Below are positions 55,658-64,000 of a DNA stretch of 64,000 nt, one piece after another; position 1 is the stretch's first letter; every line of letters starts with the position of its first letter. The stretch is from Iris pallida. Its lineage: Eukaryota; Streptophyta; Magnoliopsida; Asparagales; Iridaceae. Both the position numbers and the translations under genes were made by a program. The notes beneath the pieces are model-generated. The model saw nothing but the letters and a program-made list of their open reading frames with translations. It ran no database searches and had not been told where the DNA came from. Where the stretch lies: the NCBI GenBank assembly GCA_029216955.1, contig JANAVB010006998.1:1108764-1172763 (forward strand), in the 5' to 3' direction.

Positions 55658-58447
55658 CTATGGGGAGGACGTTGTCATCCCGACGATCTGCCTGCAGTAC
55701 TCAAACTTCCCCCTTGGTAGAATCTTCGTGAATATATCAGCTCCGTTGTCATCTGTATGCACCTTCTCAAGCTCCGCGTTATTCTTCTCAACCACATCCC
55801 GTATCCAATGATACCGGGTCTCGATGTGCTTGGACCGGCTATGAAACGTCTGATTCTTCACAAGATGGATAGCACTCTGACTGTCGCAAAGCAAAGTGTA
55901 CTGCTCTTGCTTCAGTCCCATTTTCTGCAACAGCTTCTTCATCCACAACAGCTCCTTGCAAGCCTCCGTCGCCGCAATGTATTCTGCCTCCGTCGTCGAC
56001 AAGGCAACACACTTCTGCAACCGCGACTGCCACGACACTGCTCCTCCCGCAAACATCATCACGTAGCCCGAAGTCGATCGCCTCGTGTCTACATCTCCAG
56101 TTATATCAGCGTCGGTATACCCAACCAGCTTCGGCTCGTCACCACCAAAGGAAAGTCTCCAACCAGCAGTGCCCTGAAGATATCGTAGAATCCACTTGAC
56201 CGCACTCCAGTGTACCCTTCCAGGATTCGAAAGATACCTGCTAACCGTACCAACTGCATGAGCAATATCTAGCCTCGTACACACCATAGCATACATAAGG
56301 CTCCCTACAGCTGAAGCATATGGAACCCGCTCCATATCTTCCTTTTCGTCCTCGGTAGATGGACACTGCTCCTCAGTGAACTTAAAGTGAGCCGCGAGGG
56401 GGGAACTCACTTTCTTCGACCCGTCCATCCCGAAACGCTGAAGTACCCGGTGAATGTACTTCTTTTGGGACAAGTGTAGCAGCTTGGACTCTCTCTCTCG
56501 GCTGATCTCCATCCCAAGAATAGTCTTCGCTGCGCCCAAATCCTTCATAGAGAAGGCCGCGCCCAGTTGGCGCTTCAACTCCGCTATCCTAGTGGCATTC
56601 CGACCCACTAATAGCATATCATCAACATAGAGCAACAAAATAATGAAATCATCATCGACAAAATACCTCACAAATGCACAATGGTCCGACGTCGTCCGTG
56701 CATAACCATGCTCCCCCATAAACGACTCGAACTTTTTGTACCACTGCCTCGGAGCCTGCTTCAGACCATACAAGCTCTTCTTCAACCGGCAGACCAAATG
56801 TGACTTGCCCTTCTCACAGAATCCCTCCGGCTGCTCCATGTACAACTCCTCCTCAAGATCACTGTGGAGGAATGCCGTCTTCACGTCCATCTGCTCGACC
56901 TCCAAGTCGAAACTGGCTGCTAATGCTAGCACCACCCGAATAGACGAATGCTTGACGACAGGCGAAAAGATTTCATCATAATCCACGCCTTTCCGCTGAC
57001 CGTAGCCCTTGACTACCAGCCTCGCTTTGTATCGAGGGCGAGTAGCATCATCCGTCTGCTTCACTCTGAACACCCATCGATTCTTCAAAGCCTTCTTGCC
57101 CTTTGGCAACCGTACCAGATCATAAGTAGAATTGGTGTGCAAGGAACTCATCTCCTCCTGCATAGCCACCATCCACTCCTGCCTGTGTTCGTCTTCCATA
57201 GCCTCTGCGAAACTTTCGGGCTCTCCCCCGTCAGTCAGTAGCACATACTCATCCGGCGAGTATCTCGTAGATGGTCGACGATCCCTGTTGCTCCTTCTCA
57301 GTGGAGCCACTGGTGCTGGCTGTATACCGACAGCCTCCTCCCCTTCAGGAACTGCCTCTCCGGCATGCTCATCCTCCTGAGGGACACCCTGACCACCATC
57401 AGCAGGCTGATGATCAAGGTTGGGAGCAACTCCATGTACCGGCTCCCCCATAACTGGATCCTCTGCGATGTCCTCTGGAAACTGCTCGAAGCGAAATGAC
57501 TCTAACTCAGAAAATTCCTCAGCCTCAGAAGGCGTCTCGGAATCCTGAGTGTTGGTCATGGTCTGATCCTCGACGAACACCACGTCCCTGCTTCTGTAGA
57601 GCTTTCCTTCCACTGGGTCGTAGAGTCTATAGCCAAACTCATCCCGACCGTAGCCGACAAAGACGCATCGCCTCGTCTTCGGCTCAAGTTTGGTCCTCTC
57701 GTCCTTCGGTACATGCACGAAGGCTTTACAACCAAACGCCCGCAGGTGACTGTATGACGGCTCTTTGCCGTACCATACTTTGTCAGGCACATCACCCTGC
57801 AAAGGAGCACTAGGAGACAGATTAATAATATAAGCAGCTGTGAGAAGAGCCTCACCCCAATAACTGCCCGGCAAGTTTGCTTCTGACAGCAAACACCGCA
57901 CCCTCTCCATCAGTGTCCTGTTCATGCGCTCCGCTACACCATTGAGCTGAGGTGTCTTTGGCGGAGTCTTCTGGTGTCGTATCCCTTGCTCTCTGCAATA
58001 CGCATCAAAGGGACCGATGTATTCGCCGCCATTGTCGGACCGAACACACAACAACTTCTTGCCCGTCTCCCTTTCAACGGAGGCCTGAAACTCCTTGAAA
58101 GTAGGCAGCACCTGATCCTTGGTCTTTAAGGCATAGACCCAAACCTTCCTGGAACAGTCATCAATGAAAGTCACAAAGTAAGAAGCACCACCAAGAGATT
58201 TTACCTTCATAGGATCGCAGACATCCGAGTGAATCAACTCGAGCAACGCCGGCTTCCTCGAACTTGGGTGACTCTGGAAAGACACCCTACTTTGCTTCCC
58301 AGCCAAACAGTGCGTGCATTTCTCCAACTTTGTAGACTTGAGCCCCGGAATCACTTTCCTGTTCACCAAGTAGCTCATCCCCTTCTCGCTGATATGGCCG
58401 AGCCGCCTGTGCCACAACTCGGTAGACGCGTCACTGACTGCGTTCAC
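55658..58447 (-). CDS. Copia-3 Pol: integrase, reverse transcriptase, RNase H
   Basis: An open frame of 929 codons, in the same phase as the upstream Gag-protease frame and separated from it by one TAG (58451-58453). Domains in order: pre-integrase LWHRRLGHISEKGM at the start; integrase core with Asp in LIHSDVCD (residue about 75), Asp in RSDNGGEY (about 137) and Glu in GVAERMNRTL (about 173). A variable linker follows, then RT from about residue 425 (RWVFRVKQTD, QMDVKTAFLH, SLYGLKQAPRQWY). The polymerase box is LLYVDDMLLVG, and RNase H has GYTDADITGD, STTEAEYIA and the ADIFTKILPRGKF tail. All catalytic residues that can be seen are present. It would copy and integrate element DNA. The listed start Met is only the first after the TAG; the real polyprotein start is 59686. 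Confidence 0.93.
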   Translation of the reverse strand: MNAVSDASTELWHRRLGHISEKGMSYLVNRKVIPGLKSTKLEKCTHCLAGKQSRVSFQSHPSSRKPALLELIHSDVCDPMKVKSLGGASYFVTFIDDCSRKVWVYALKTKDQVLPTFKEFQASVERETGKKLLCVRSDNGGEYIGPFDAYCREQGIRHQKTPPKTPQLNGVAERMNRTLMERVRCLLSEANLPGSYWGEALLTAAYIINLSPSAPLQGDVPDKVWYGKEPSYSHLRAFGCKAFVHVPKDERTKLEPKTRRCVFVGYGRDEFGYRLYDPVEGKLYRSRDVVFVEDQTMTNTQDSETPSEAEEFSELESFRFEQFPEDIAEDPVMGEPVHGVAPNLDHQPADGGQGVPQEDEHAGEAVPEGEEAVGIQPAPVAPLRRSNRDRRPSTRYSPDEYVLLTDGGEPESFAEAMEDEHRQEWMVAMQEEMSSLHTNSTYDLVRLPKGKKALKNRWVFRVKQTDDATRPRYKARLVVKGYGQRKGVDYDEIFSPVVKHSSIRVVLALAASFDLEVEQMDVKTAFLHSDLEEELYMEQPEGFCEKGKSHLVCRLKKSLYGLKQAPRQWYKKFESFMGEHGYARTTSDHCAFVRYFVDDDFIILLLYVDDMLLVGRNATRIAELKRQLGAAFSMKDLGAAKTILGMEISRERESKLLHLSQKKYIHRVLQRFGMDGSKKVSSPLAAHFKFTEEQCPSTEDEKEDMERVPYASAVGSLMYAMVCTRLDIAHAVGTVSRYLSNPGRVHWSAVKWILRYLQGTAGWRLSFGGDEPKLVGYTDADITGDVDTRRSTSGYVMMFAGGAVSWQSRLQKCVALSTTEAEYIAATEACKELLWMKKLLQKMGLKQEQYTLLCDSQSAIHLVKNQTFHSRSKHIETRYHWIRDVVEKNNAELEKVHTDDNGADIFTKILPRGKFEYCRQIVGMTTSSP

Positions 58448-58450
58448 CTC

Positions 58451-59686
58451 CTATGCCCCCTCTGCGCTCCCCTCCATATAGTAGAGACCGGACTTCTTGC
58501 TTCCTCTGGCAATCACCATCGAACCTCTGGAAAGCTTCCACTGACTATTCCCGAAGAGACTGAAGAATCCCTCGTCATCCAACCTTCCAACCGACACCAG
58601 GTTGAAACGGATATCAGGGACATGACGAACATCCTTGAGAACAAGAACCGCACCCGTCTTCGTTCTCAAATGCACATCTCCAATGGCAACCGCCTTCGAC
58701 ACATCTCCGTTGCCCATCTTCAACACGCCACAGTCGCCTGTCGTGTAAGTGGCAAACAGTGCCCTATTGTGAGATACATGTGCTGAAGCCCCTGAGTCCA
58801 CCAGCCAAGAATTGTCATCGCAGGCGAGGTTAGTAATGACCTCATCACCTACGACGATCACATCGCCTCCATGCACCGAGGCCGCCGCTGTAGTGTTCTT
58901 TTCTTGCTTCCCCTTGTCGCCCTTCTTCTCCTTCTTCCAAGCGAAACAATTCCGCTTGATATGGCCCTTCTTACCGCAATGGTAACACTCTGAGTCCTCG
59001 TACCGACCCTTGGACTTCCCCCTGCTCTTGTCTCTGCCACCACCTGGACCCCTGCTTTTGCCCCTTCCGCGGCTCTCTGAAACAAGTGCCTCTGAGTGGT
59101 GGGATGTGGATGAAGTGCCCTGAGAACGTCTCCGCATCTCTTCATTCAACACCCCGCTCTTGGCAAACTCCAGACTGACCACGCCCTCTGGAGCAGAAGC
59201 GATCATAGATACTCGTACGGTCTCCCACGAGTCTGGCAAGGTACACAGCAGCCACAGTCCCTGAACTTCGTCGTCGAACTTGACTTCCATAGAAGATAGC
59301 TGGTCAACCACGCCCTGAAAATCACTCAAGTGATCCGTAATAGACGCCCCATCCTTGTACCGCAGACCCATCATCGTTCGGATCAGGAACAACTTGTTTA
59401 CCCCGGTCTTCTTCGCATACAAGGATTCCAGCTTATCCCACAACGTCTTCGCATGCTCAATATTGGCAACGTGGTTGTACACGTTCTCATCAACAAACTG
59501 CCGTATGTACCCACACACCTGTATGTGCTCGAACTTCCAGTCCTCCTCGGATTTATCACTGGGCCTCTCGGTTGCAAACACAGGTAGATGCAGCTTCTTG
59601 ACAAATAGCAAATCCTTCATCTTGCTCCGCCAATAATGATAGTTTGTGCCATTAAGGTTCACCATGCGCACCGGCTTCGCGTCCAT
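58451..59686 (-). CDS. Copia-3 Gag and protease (5' part of polyprotein)
   Basis: This 411-codon frame starts 51 bp past the 5' LTR primer site region with MDAKPVRMVNLNGTNYHYW. It has a UBN2-type Gag, a basic Arg/Gly/Ser stretch, a canonical zinc knuckle CYHCGKKGHIKRNC (residues about 235-248) and an aspartic protease with SWLVDSGASAHVSHN (about 295). The frame ends at TAG 58451-58453, between protease and pre-integrase, and Pol continues in the same phase. Copia elements normally have one uninterrupted Gag-Pol frame, so the stop is most simply one inactivating mutation. Read-through is possible but lacks a recognised context. The product is the particle-forming protein and processing protease. 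Confidence 0.92.
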   Translation of the reverse strand: MDAKPVRMVNLNGTNYHYWRSKMKDLLFVKKLHLPVFATERPSDKSEEDWKFEHIQVCGYIRQFVDENVYNHVANIEHAKTLWDKLESLYAKKTGVNKLFLIRTMMGLRYKDGASITDHLSDFQGVVDQLSSMEVKFDDEVQGLWLLCTLPDSWETVRVSMIASAPEGVVSLEFAKSGVLNEEMRRRSQGTSSTSHHSEALVSESRGRGKSRGPGGGRDKSRGKSKGRYEDSECYHCGKKGHIKRNCFAWKKEKKGDKGKQEKNTTAAASVHGGDVIVVGDEVITNLACDDNSWLVDSGASAHVSHNRALFATYTTGDCGVLKMGNGDVSKAVAIGDVHLRTKTGAVLVLKDVRHVPDIRFNLVSVGRLDDEGFFSLFGNSQWKLSRGSMVIARGSKKSGLYYMEGSAEGA

Positions 59687-59736
59687 CTCTCCTCTCTGGT
59701 TCCGCTGTCAACTCCTGACACCCTTTGAACCCAAAG

Positions 59737-59748
59737 CTCTGATACCAC
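59737..59748 (-). other. Copia-3 primer-binding site (initiator tRNA-Met)
   Basis: The minus strand reads TGGTATCAGAGC, complementary to the 3' end of plant initiator methionine tRNA, three bases inside the 5' LTR. Confidence 0.92.
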
Positions 59749-59751
59749 TCT

Positions 59752-60551
59752 GTTGGGAAAGAAGCGCGGAAACCTTTCCCCAAACCGGAGAGTACCTACG
59801 AGAGGACCGAGCAAACAACGCACGAACCCAAAAACAACCACACAAAAAACAACCACGCAGACACAGAGAATTTTTGACGTGGAAACCCTTGCGGGAAAAA
59901 CCACGGGACGATCGGAGTCCAACCCTGAGAAGCCTCCACTAATGGAATAGAAGAATTACACCCTCTACAAACTCCTCCCGATCCAAATCGGATCCCCACA
60001 ACACTCAGAGACAAGAACAATGATCACAAGGCTACGAAGAACGAGAACGACGAGTAGAGATTACCCGAAACACGATCTCCTTCGAAAACGACCTTCGATC
60101 CTCCGTCTTCTTCTCTGAAGTTGCAATGGCACTCTTGCCTCCTTCTCTCTCAAACTTGTGTTGTCCAATGCGATAATACGATAATAAATTAGGGTTGAGA
60201 AAACTCAATATATCTCCCTAATTCCGCAACCAACCTGGACCGTTGGATTAGATCCAATGATGAAAACTCATCCTGAAATCCGCTTCAGCCCCCCGACACA
60301 CAGAGTTCGGCCAGAACTCTGTGTGGGGCAACCAGCACTGGCCGACCCACTTCTGGAATGAGGAGGCAGAGTTCGGCCAGAACTCTGCCAGGGGCAGAGT
60401 TCGGCCCGAACTCGGCCCCTCTGCTTCCAGCAGCTCCCTGCAGCTCTCTCAGCAGTCCTGCTTCCTCCCCGAGCTTCTTCGACACACGAACGGCGCTCGT
60501 CGCACTCCGGGGTCTTCTCCACATAGGTTGGGAACCCCACCCACTCCAACA
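59752..60551 (-). repeat. Copia-3 5' LTR
   Basis: About 800 bp, same termini as the 3' LTR. Differences include GCGCGGAAACC versus GCGCGAAAACC near the start and GTCGCACTCC versus GTCGTACTCC near the end. Confidence 0.96.
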
Positions 60552-61107
60552 GTTTTGGTGAGCATATACCCCACACCCGTATTCGGGTCCAGAAAAATTG
60601 TACAATATTATAAAATATTATTTAATAACAATACCAATAATAGGCAAATAATTAGAAATTGCACATGCAAATTCTAAAATAATTTAGAAAATATTTGTAT
60701 ATACATAAAATATGCCTACATGGCCGCATTTGGTCACACTACATGCTTACATGGGCTTACATTGGTTCGGGCCCAATTCGGACTGGTTTGGACAAACCGG
60801 GTCATCTAAAATCAATATATAAAATAATATCTACATAAAATATTTTAAATGTGTTTTTTCACAACTCGGTCTGGTTTTCCTAGTTCGGACTGAACTATGG
60901 CTAGGCCTCCCACGACATGGCTAATATACTGGTCAAAGCACACTGCTACATCTTTCGTGCCAAAATTCATGGTCGCCTTGTGCTCAAAACGCAACAATGG
61001 CTAAGGTCATTTTTAATAATTAATAAAAACCATAAATTGTATAAATTAAATTTGAAGTCTAATAAAATAATAAAAAAATAATTTAAAAAAGGGGGTTTTA
61101 CAGAACC

Positions 61108-61286
61108 GAATAACCGAAAATCGAATTCGACCGAAACCGAATAAGCAAAACTGAAACCGAACCGAATTGGTCAATAACCGAACCGAACCGAACCGAATTA
61201 AATCGCTTCGATTTTCGGTTTATTCGATTTTTTGGGTTTATTTGTATTTTTTTAATATATATAATAACTAAATATAACTAGATATA

Positions 61287-61355
<69 letters not shown>

Positions 61356-61455
61356 GATGACCTCTAACCTAGTGGTTAAGAGAGATGCATGCGGCCTAAG
61401 TGGTCGGGAGTTCGAGCCCCAGTGGAGGCGAGTTCGCCACAAGTACCCATTGCTT

Positions 61456-61545
<90 letters not shown>

Positions 61546-61702
61546 AATTTTCTTATTCGGTTTTCGGTTTTGGACCGAAACCGAATAATTTTTTTTAGTA
61601 TTTTCAAAACCGAAACTGAACCGATTTTTTTCAAAACCGAACCGAATCTCTTATTCGATTCGGTTCGATTTTCGATTCAAAACCAAATAATGCTCACCCC
61701 TA
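61108..61702. repeat. Right part of the hAT MITE with AT microsatellite
   Basis: CCGAACCGAACCGAACCGAA and its complements dominate; AT runs lie at about 61283-61352 and 61495-61540. The two AT runs flank the SINE and are probably one tract split by it. Confidence 0.85.
61353..61494 (+). mobile_element. tRNA-derived SINE with poly(A) tail
   Basis: GATGACCTCTAACCTAGTGG leads into a pol III A box, TAGTGGTTAAGAG (about 61370-61382). A B box, AGTTCGAGCCC (61409-61419), lies about 27 bp further. A 38-bp poly(A) tail (61457-61494) follows. The body is only about 105 bp. It sits inside an AT microsatellite, which hides any target duplication. It is not a tRNA gene: no cloverleaf or anticodon arm could be drawn. 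Confidence 0.8.
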
Positions 61703-61710
61703 CTCTCCAA

Positions 61711-63240
61711 TGGAGGAAACATATTATCTTAACTGGTGGATCCTTGTGCCGATCCCACATTAGTCCCAGGACGTTTATCTCTAGCTAAAAAAGTAAATAC
61801 TTGAAATTAAGAAGCTTTTGTTTCGGTGGATCTATAAAACGTTTCTCTCACTAAGGATAGACGGTACGGTATTATTGAAAGGAAACAACAAGCAACGAAA
61901 CTCACCAGGACAAAACTAATTGTTATGGGTATGATCATAATTGCATTATCTATTGTGCTCAGCACTGTTCTCGATATATGGGACAACGTATTGAATGGAT
62001 TATGGCTATGAATATCATAATAGTAATTCTTTAACCTTGTTCTTGGTCTCTTAATGGAGGAATGCACATTCTTTGATGATGAATATTTTTTTTTCCTCAT
62101 TCTTAGCTTTCGCCACATAGATATGAGTTGGCATTCTAACTCATTGGAAACGCGTCTCGTAAGTTTGATTGTAATAGCTAGGACCAAATCTGGCTCTACT
62201 CGACCCGATTGGCACCTCAAAATATTTTCTACAAGAATTTGATTAATGCTTTTTTCAATGCGCACCAAAAAGATAAGACATGTTCACTTTTCGTTCACAT
62301 TAATATAGGACTCACCTTTGCATGTCTACAAGATCGTTCTTGAGAGAATACTAGATATGCGATCTTAAATGACCTAAAAGGTACAAATATATATTATTAT
62401 TTCATTTTTTTAGAATTGTTAAAAAAATGGTATTTATAAAGGGTATGAACTGTCAGAAATGTAAATGTTAGAGATAAGGGTCTCACTTATACATAGATAT
62501 TAGGATTTGTGGGTTTCAAAATTGACCGATGTTAGAGTTTGAGTCTCGAAATGAATGTTTTCGTAGGCTAATGACAATGATTTCAAATTCTAATATCGAT
62601 CAATTTTGAGACCCAAATTCTAATATCGATATATTTTTCAGATCACAAAACTAAATAACCCTAAATGTTATATAGTGAAAGAAACTTTATAGAAATAGAT
62701 CGATGTAAAAGGAGTTCACAAATATTTGAACCCACAAAATACTTCGCTAGCCGGATTGACAAAATTTGTACATACTTGAATTTAATCTTGGCGGACCGGT
62801 TTGACAAAATTCAAACAAGTTCTAAAATAGAATGCATGTGCATGCATATATCCAATTATTTAGTACTTGTTTGAATACTACCAGATCTGAGTGGCACAAT
62901 ATTTTGTGAATGCAATATTTGTAAAAAAAAAAAAATTTCTTCGTTTATTTATATGTATTTTTTCTAGTCCAATAAATTTTTTTTTTTTTTTTTTTTTTTG
63001 TATAGATACGTGGATAACGTCATCAACAAGTATCCTATTTAGAATTCAGCACAATAATTTGGATTATAGTGGCCTAGTGGGTCATTATTTTAAATACCTT
63101 AGATCAAAAAGATTCTTGTGAGTTGAAAATTCTAATCATAAAGAATGACGAGAAATGAAACTAGAAGAGTAATTACACGTAGATACTAAGATATGTAGTG
63201 TCCACCCATCAACTTTGAACAAAAATAATTCCCCTGAAAT
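61711..63240. other. Spacer with no clear gene; poly(T) near 62979
   Basis: AT-rich DNA right of the MITE, continuing the locus interrupted at 42286. A T run lies at about 62979-62999. Apart from the hypothetical frame at 61807-62268, nothing is recognised. Confidence 0.4.
61807..62268 (-). CDS. Hypothetical 153-codon frame with one predicted membrane segment
   Basis: A minus-strand ATG frame in AT-rich DNA, unusually long for its composition. The N-terminal half is charged and basic (KLRMRKKK). Residues about 108-135 form a hydrophobic stretch (MIIPITISFVLVSFVACCFL). No family is recognised. No promoter, intron or neighbour supports expression, and part of the frame lies close to the MITE insertion point, so the ancestral locus may have been a gene now destroyed. 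Chance is a real possibility. Confidence 0.25.
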   Translation of the reverse strand: MVRIEKSINQILVENILRCQSGRVEPDLVLAITIKLTRRVSNELECQLISMWRKLRMRKKKYSSSKNVHSSIKRPRTRLKNYYYDIHSHNPFNTLSHISRTVLSTIDNAIMIIPITISFVLVSFVACCFLSIIPYRLSLVRETFYRSTETKAS

Positions 63241-63822
63241 TGTTATTGCCGGGAACACCGGGACACGCTTTTCGATGGAAAATACAGAAATTGAAACAGT
63301 TGTAAAGACAATGTTTCAAATGCAATTCCTTAAAGAAGGTTTTGCAACAGAGATCCAGAAGGATTCTGCAAATTACGAGATCTAAAAAGATATCGTAATT
63401 CACGAATAATCTAAAGAGATTTTCGTTATCGTAGCAATCTGGCAGTAGTGCCTTCTAAAAAGAAGATACTGACAGAAATGCTAAAGGCAACAGAAGGGTG
63501 ACAGGCGAGAAGATGGAATTGCTGGGGTGAATTATCACCGTTGCTCAAAGCTTTATTCGCCCTCTGCGAACAGCTTCCAGGAACCAGCAAGGTTGACGGA
63601 AAACCTTGGAACACTCCTACTCTTCTGACTCCTCGGAAGACGGCGAACTCCTCTGGCAATGGCTCTACTCTTCTCTCTCTGTTTCTGAAATAACAGAACC
63701 CACGCGCTAGTGTTTGTGTTAAAAAACACGCTCACTACTCTGTTGTGTTAAAGAACACTTAGAGTTTTCTTTTCTCTCTGGAATTCTGTTTTTTCCTACA
63801 CTGAGAGAGAGGAGAGAACCTG

Positions 63823-63830
63823 CATATATA
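63823..63830 (-). promoter_or_regulatory. TATA box of the terminal copia LTR
   Basis: The minus strand reads GGGCTATATATGCAGG, at the position equivalent to the TATATA of copia-2 (30248 and 41114). Confidence 0.6.
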
Positions 63831-63934
63831 GCCCACGGGGCGGTTGCCAAGCAGTTGCCTGAACTTCAGGGTAGTGGCTGAACCACTCCTGAATGTGCAG
63901 CAACTGCTGCAACCGTTCCCGCTCTAATATGCAG

Positions 63935-64000
63935 CCAGCCACACGCACACTACGCACTCTACGCACATTGCGTACGCTGCGCACACTGCGCACTCTACGT
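63935..64000 (-). repeat. GTGCGCA/GTGCGTA short tandem repeat in LTR U3
   Basis: Units AGAGTGCGCAGTGTGCGCAG-like on the minus strand, 8-10 bp period, related in sequence to the copia-2 U3 minisatellite. Cut by the window end. Confidence 0.75.

Larger units (their letters stand above)
54840..60551 (-). mobile_element. Copia-3: young, near-intact Tnt1-type copia element
   Basis: The 5712-bp element has 0.8-kb LTRs, a primer-binding site, a polypurine tract and one Gag-Pol frame with a single stop. The target duplication GTTTT (54835-54839 and 60552-60556) is exact, and LTR A shows the empty site with one GTTTT. LTRs differ at roughly nine positions by eye, so it is the most recent LTR insertion here. 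The Pol sequence resembles the Tork/Tnt1 group. Confidence 0.96.
42326..61102 (-). mobile_element. LARD-like non-coding gypsy element with 3.3-kb LTRs
   Basis: Two long LTRs (42326-45628 and 52055-61102, the latter interrupted) flank an internal region with no coding frame. The exact target duplication is GAACC (42321-42325 and 61103-61107). On the minus strand the LTR starts TGTAAAACCCCC and ends GGGGCGTTACA. The internal side of 45628 carries TTTCGAGGACGAAATTTTT, the gypsy pre-PPT signature. Without nested insertions the internal region is about 3.3 kb. Long LTRs plus a non-coding interior fit the LARD definition; a deletion derivative of a Tekay-like element is the alternative. Confidence 0.85.
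52055..61102 (-). repeat. LARD LTR B (5' LTR on the minus strand), interrupted by copia-3
   Basis: LTR sequence is 52055-54839 and 60557-61102, full-length homologous to LTR A with a few percent differences. Copia-3 and its target duplication sit between the parts. Confidence 0.93.
42287..61702. mobile_element. hAT-type MITE split by nested elements
   Basis: Termini TAGGGGTGAGTATTCGG (42287) and CCAAATAATGCTCACCCCTA (to 61702) are inverted repeats, flanked by the 8-bp target duplication CTCTCCAA (42279-42286 and 61703-61710), the hAT signature. Without insertions it is about 630 bp, rich in CCGAACC/GGTTCGG words that can fold back on each other. No transposase is present. The TAGGGGTGAGCA-type family is common in plants. 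Confidence 0.88.
63241..64000 (-). repeat. Partial copia LTR at the window end, copia-2-like
   Basis: On the minus strand the LTR ends GTGTCCCGGTGTTCCCGGCA then ATAACA at 63241. It contains blocks shared with copia-2: GGTTCCTGGAAGCTG, ATTCACCCCAGCAATTCCA-like and CCTGTCACCCTTCTGTTGCC-like segments. Its promoter and a GTGCGCA repeat lie at the right edge. The sequence left of 63241 is not recognisable gag, so it may be a solo or truncated LTR. The U3 start lies outside the window. Confidence 0.75.

Noticed and set aside
61353..61456. tRNA gene
   Set aside because: A and B boxes are present but there is no cloverleaf and the sequence ends in poly(A); SINE is the better call.

Overview
The window is plant nuclear DNA and is almost entirely transposable elements. 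It holds Ty1/copia and Ty3/gypsy LTR retrotransposons with plant-type domains, a CACTA DNA transposon with 3-bp target duplications, a hAT-type MITE, tRNA-derived SINEs, long TA microsatellites, and captured plant gene exons (phototropin kinase and a triose-phosphate-translocator-type transporter). The exons keep their introns, which points to a seed plant; the species cannot be named from the sequence. No intact single-copy host gene, rRNA or tRNA gene was found.

Layout. 1-3120: eroded minus-strand LTR of the long-LTR gypsy family that recurs at 42-61 kb. 3125-4917: a GC-rich then AT-rich block, possibly another LTR. 5365-29392: copia-1, with LTRs of about 0.9 kb and target duplication CCCTT. 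Its pol gene is split by a gypsy block (7910-25801) arranged internal-end/LTR/internal/LTR. The first gypsy LTR is interrupted by a 6783-bp CACTA element (11578-18360) carrying host exons. 29858-41625: copia-2, target duplication TTTAT, whose 3' LTR holds a 4.5-kb solo LTR (35979-40456). 42287-61702: a hAT MITE split by a LARD-like gypsy element with 3.3-kb LTRs (42326-61102, target duplication GAACC). That element contains a 3.1-kb solo LTR (47950-51074) and a young Tnt1-type copia, copia-3 (54840-60551, minus strand). A SINE sits in the MITE's AT tract. 63241-64000: a partial minus-strand copia LTR related to copia-2.

Order of events. Nesting and exact target duplications give a relative chronology, and in several places the other copy of a repeat supplies the empty site. 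Copia-3 is the youngest: its LTRs differ at roughly nine positions, and its gag-pol frame has a single stop codon. The other coding regions are pseudogenes with many stops and frameshifts.

The most unusual structure is in the 3' non-coding region of copia-1 and copia-2. About 650 bp there is almost entirely a chain of short hairpins arranged as three tandem cassettes, and stem pairing is preserved between the two elements despite sequence change. Other notable signals are a spaced ATGCGG-motif array, a dense cluster of TTGAC (W-box) cores in a solo LTR, a GTGCGCA minisatellite in a copia U3 region, and exon capture by the CACTA element.
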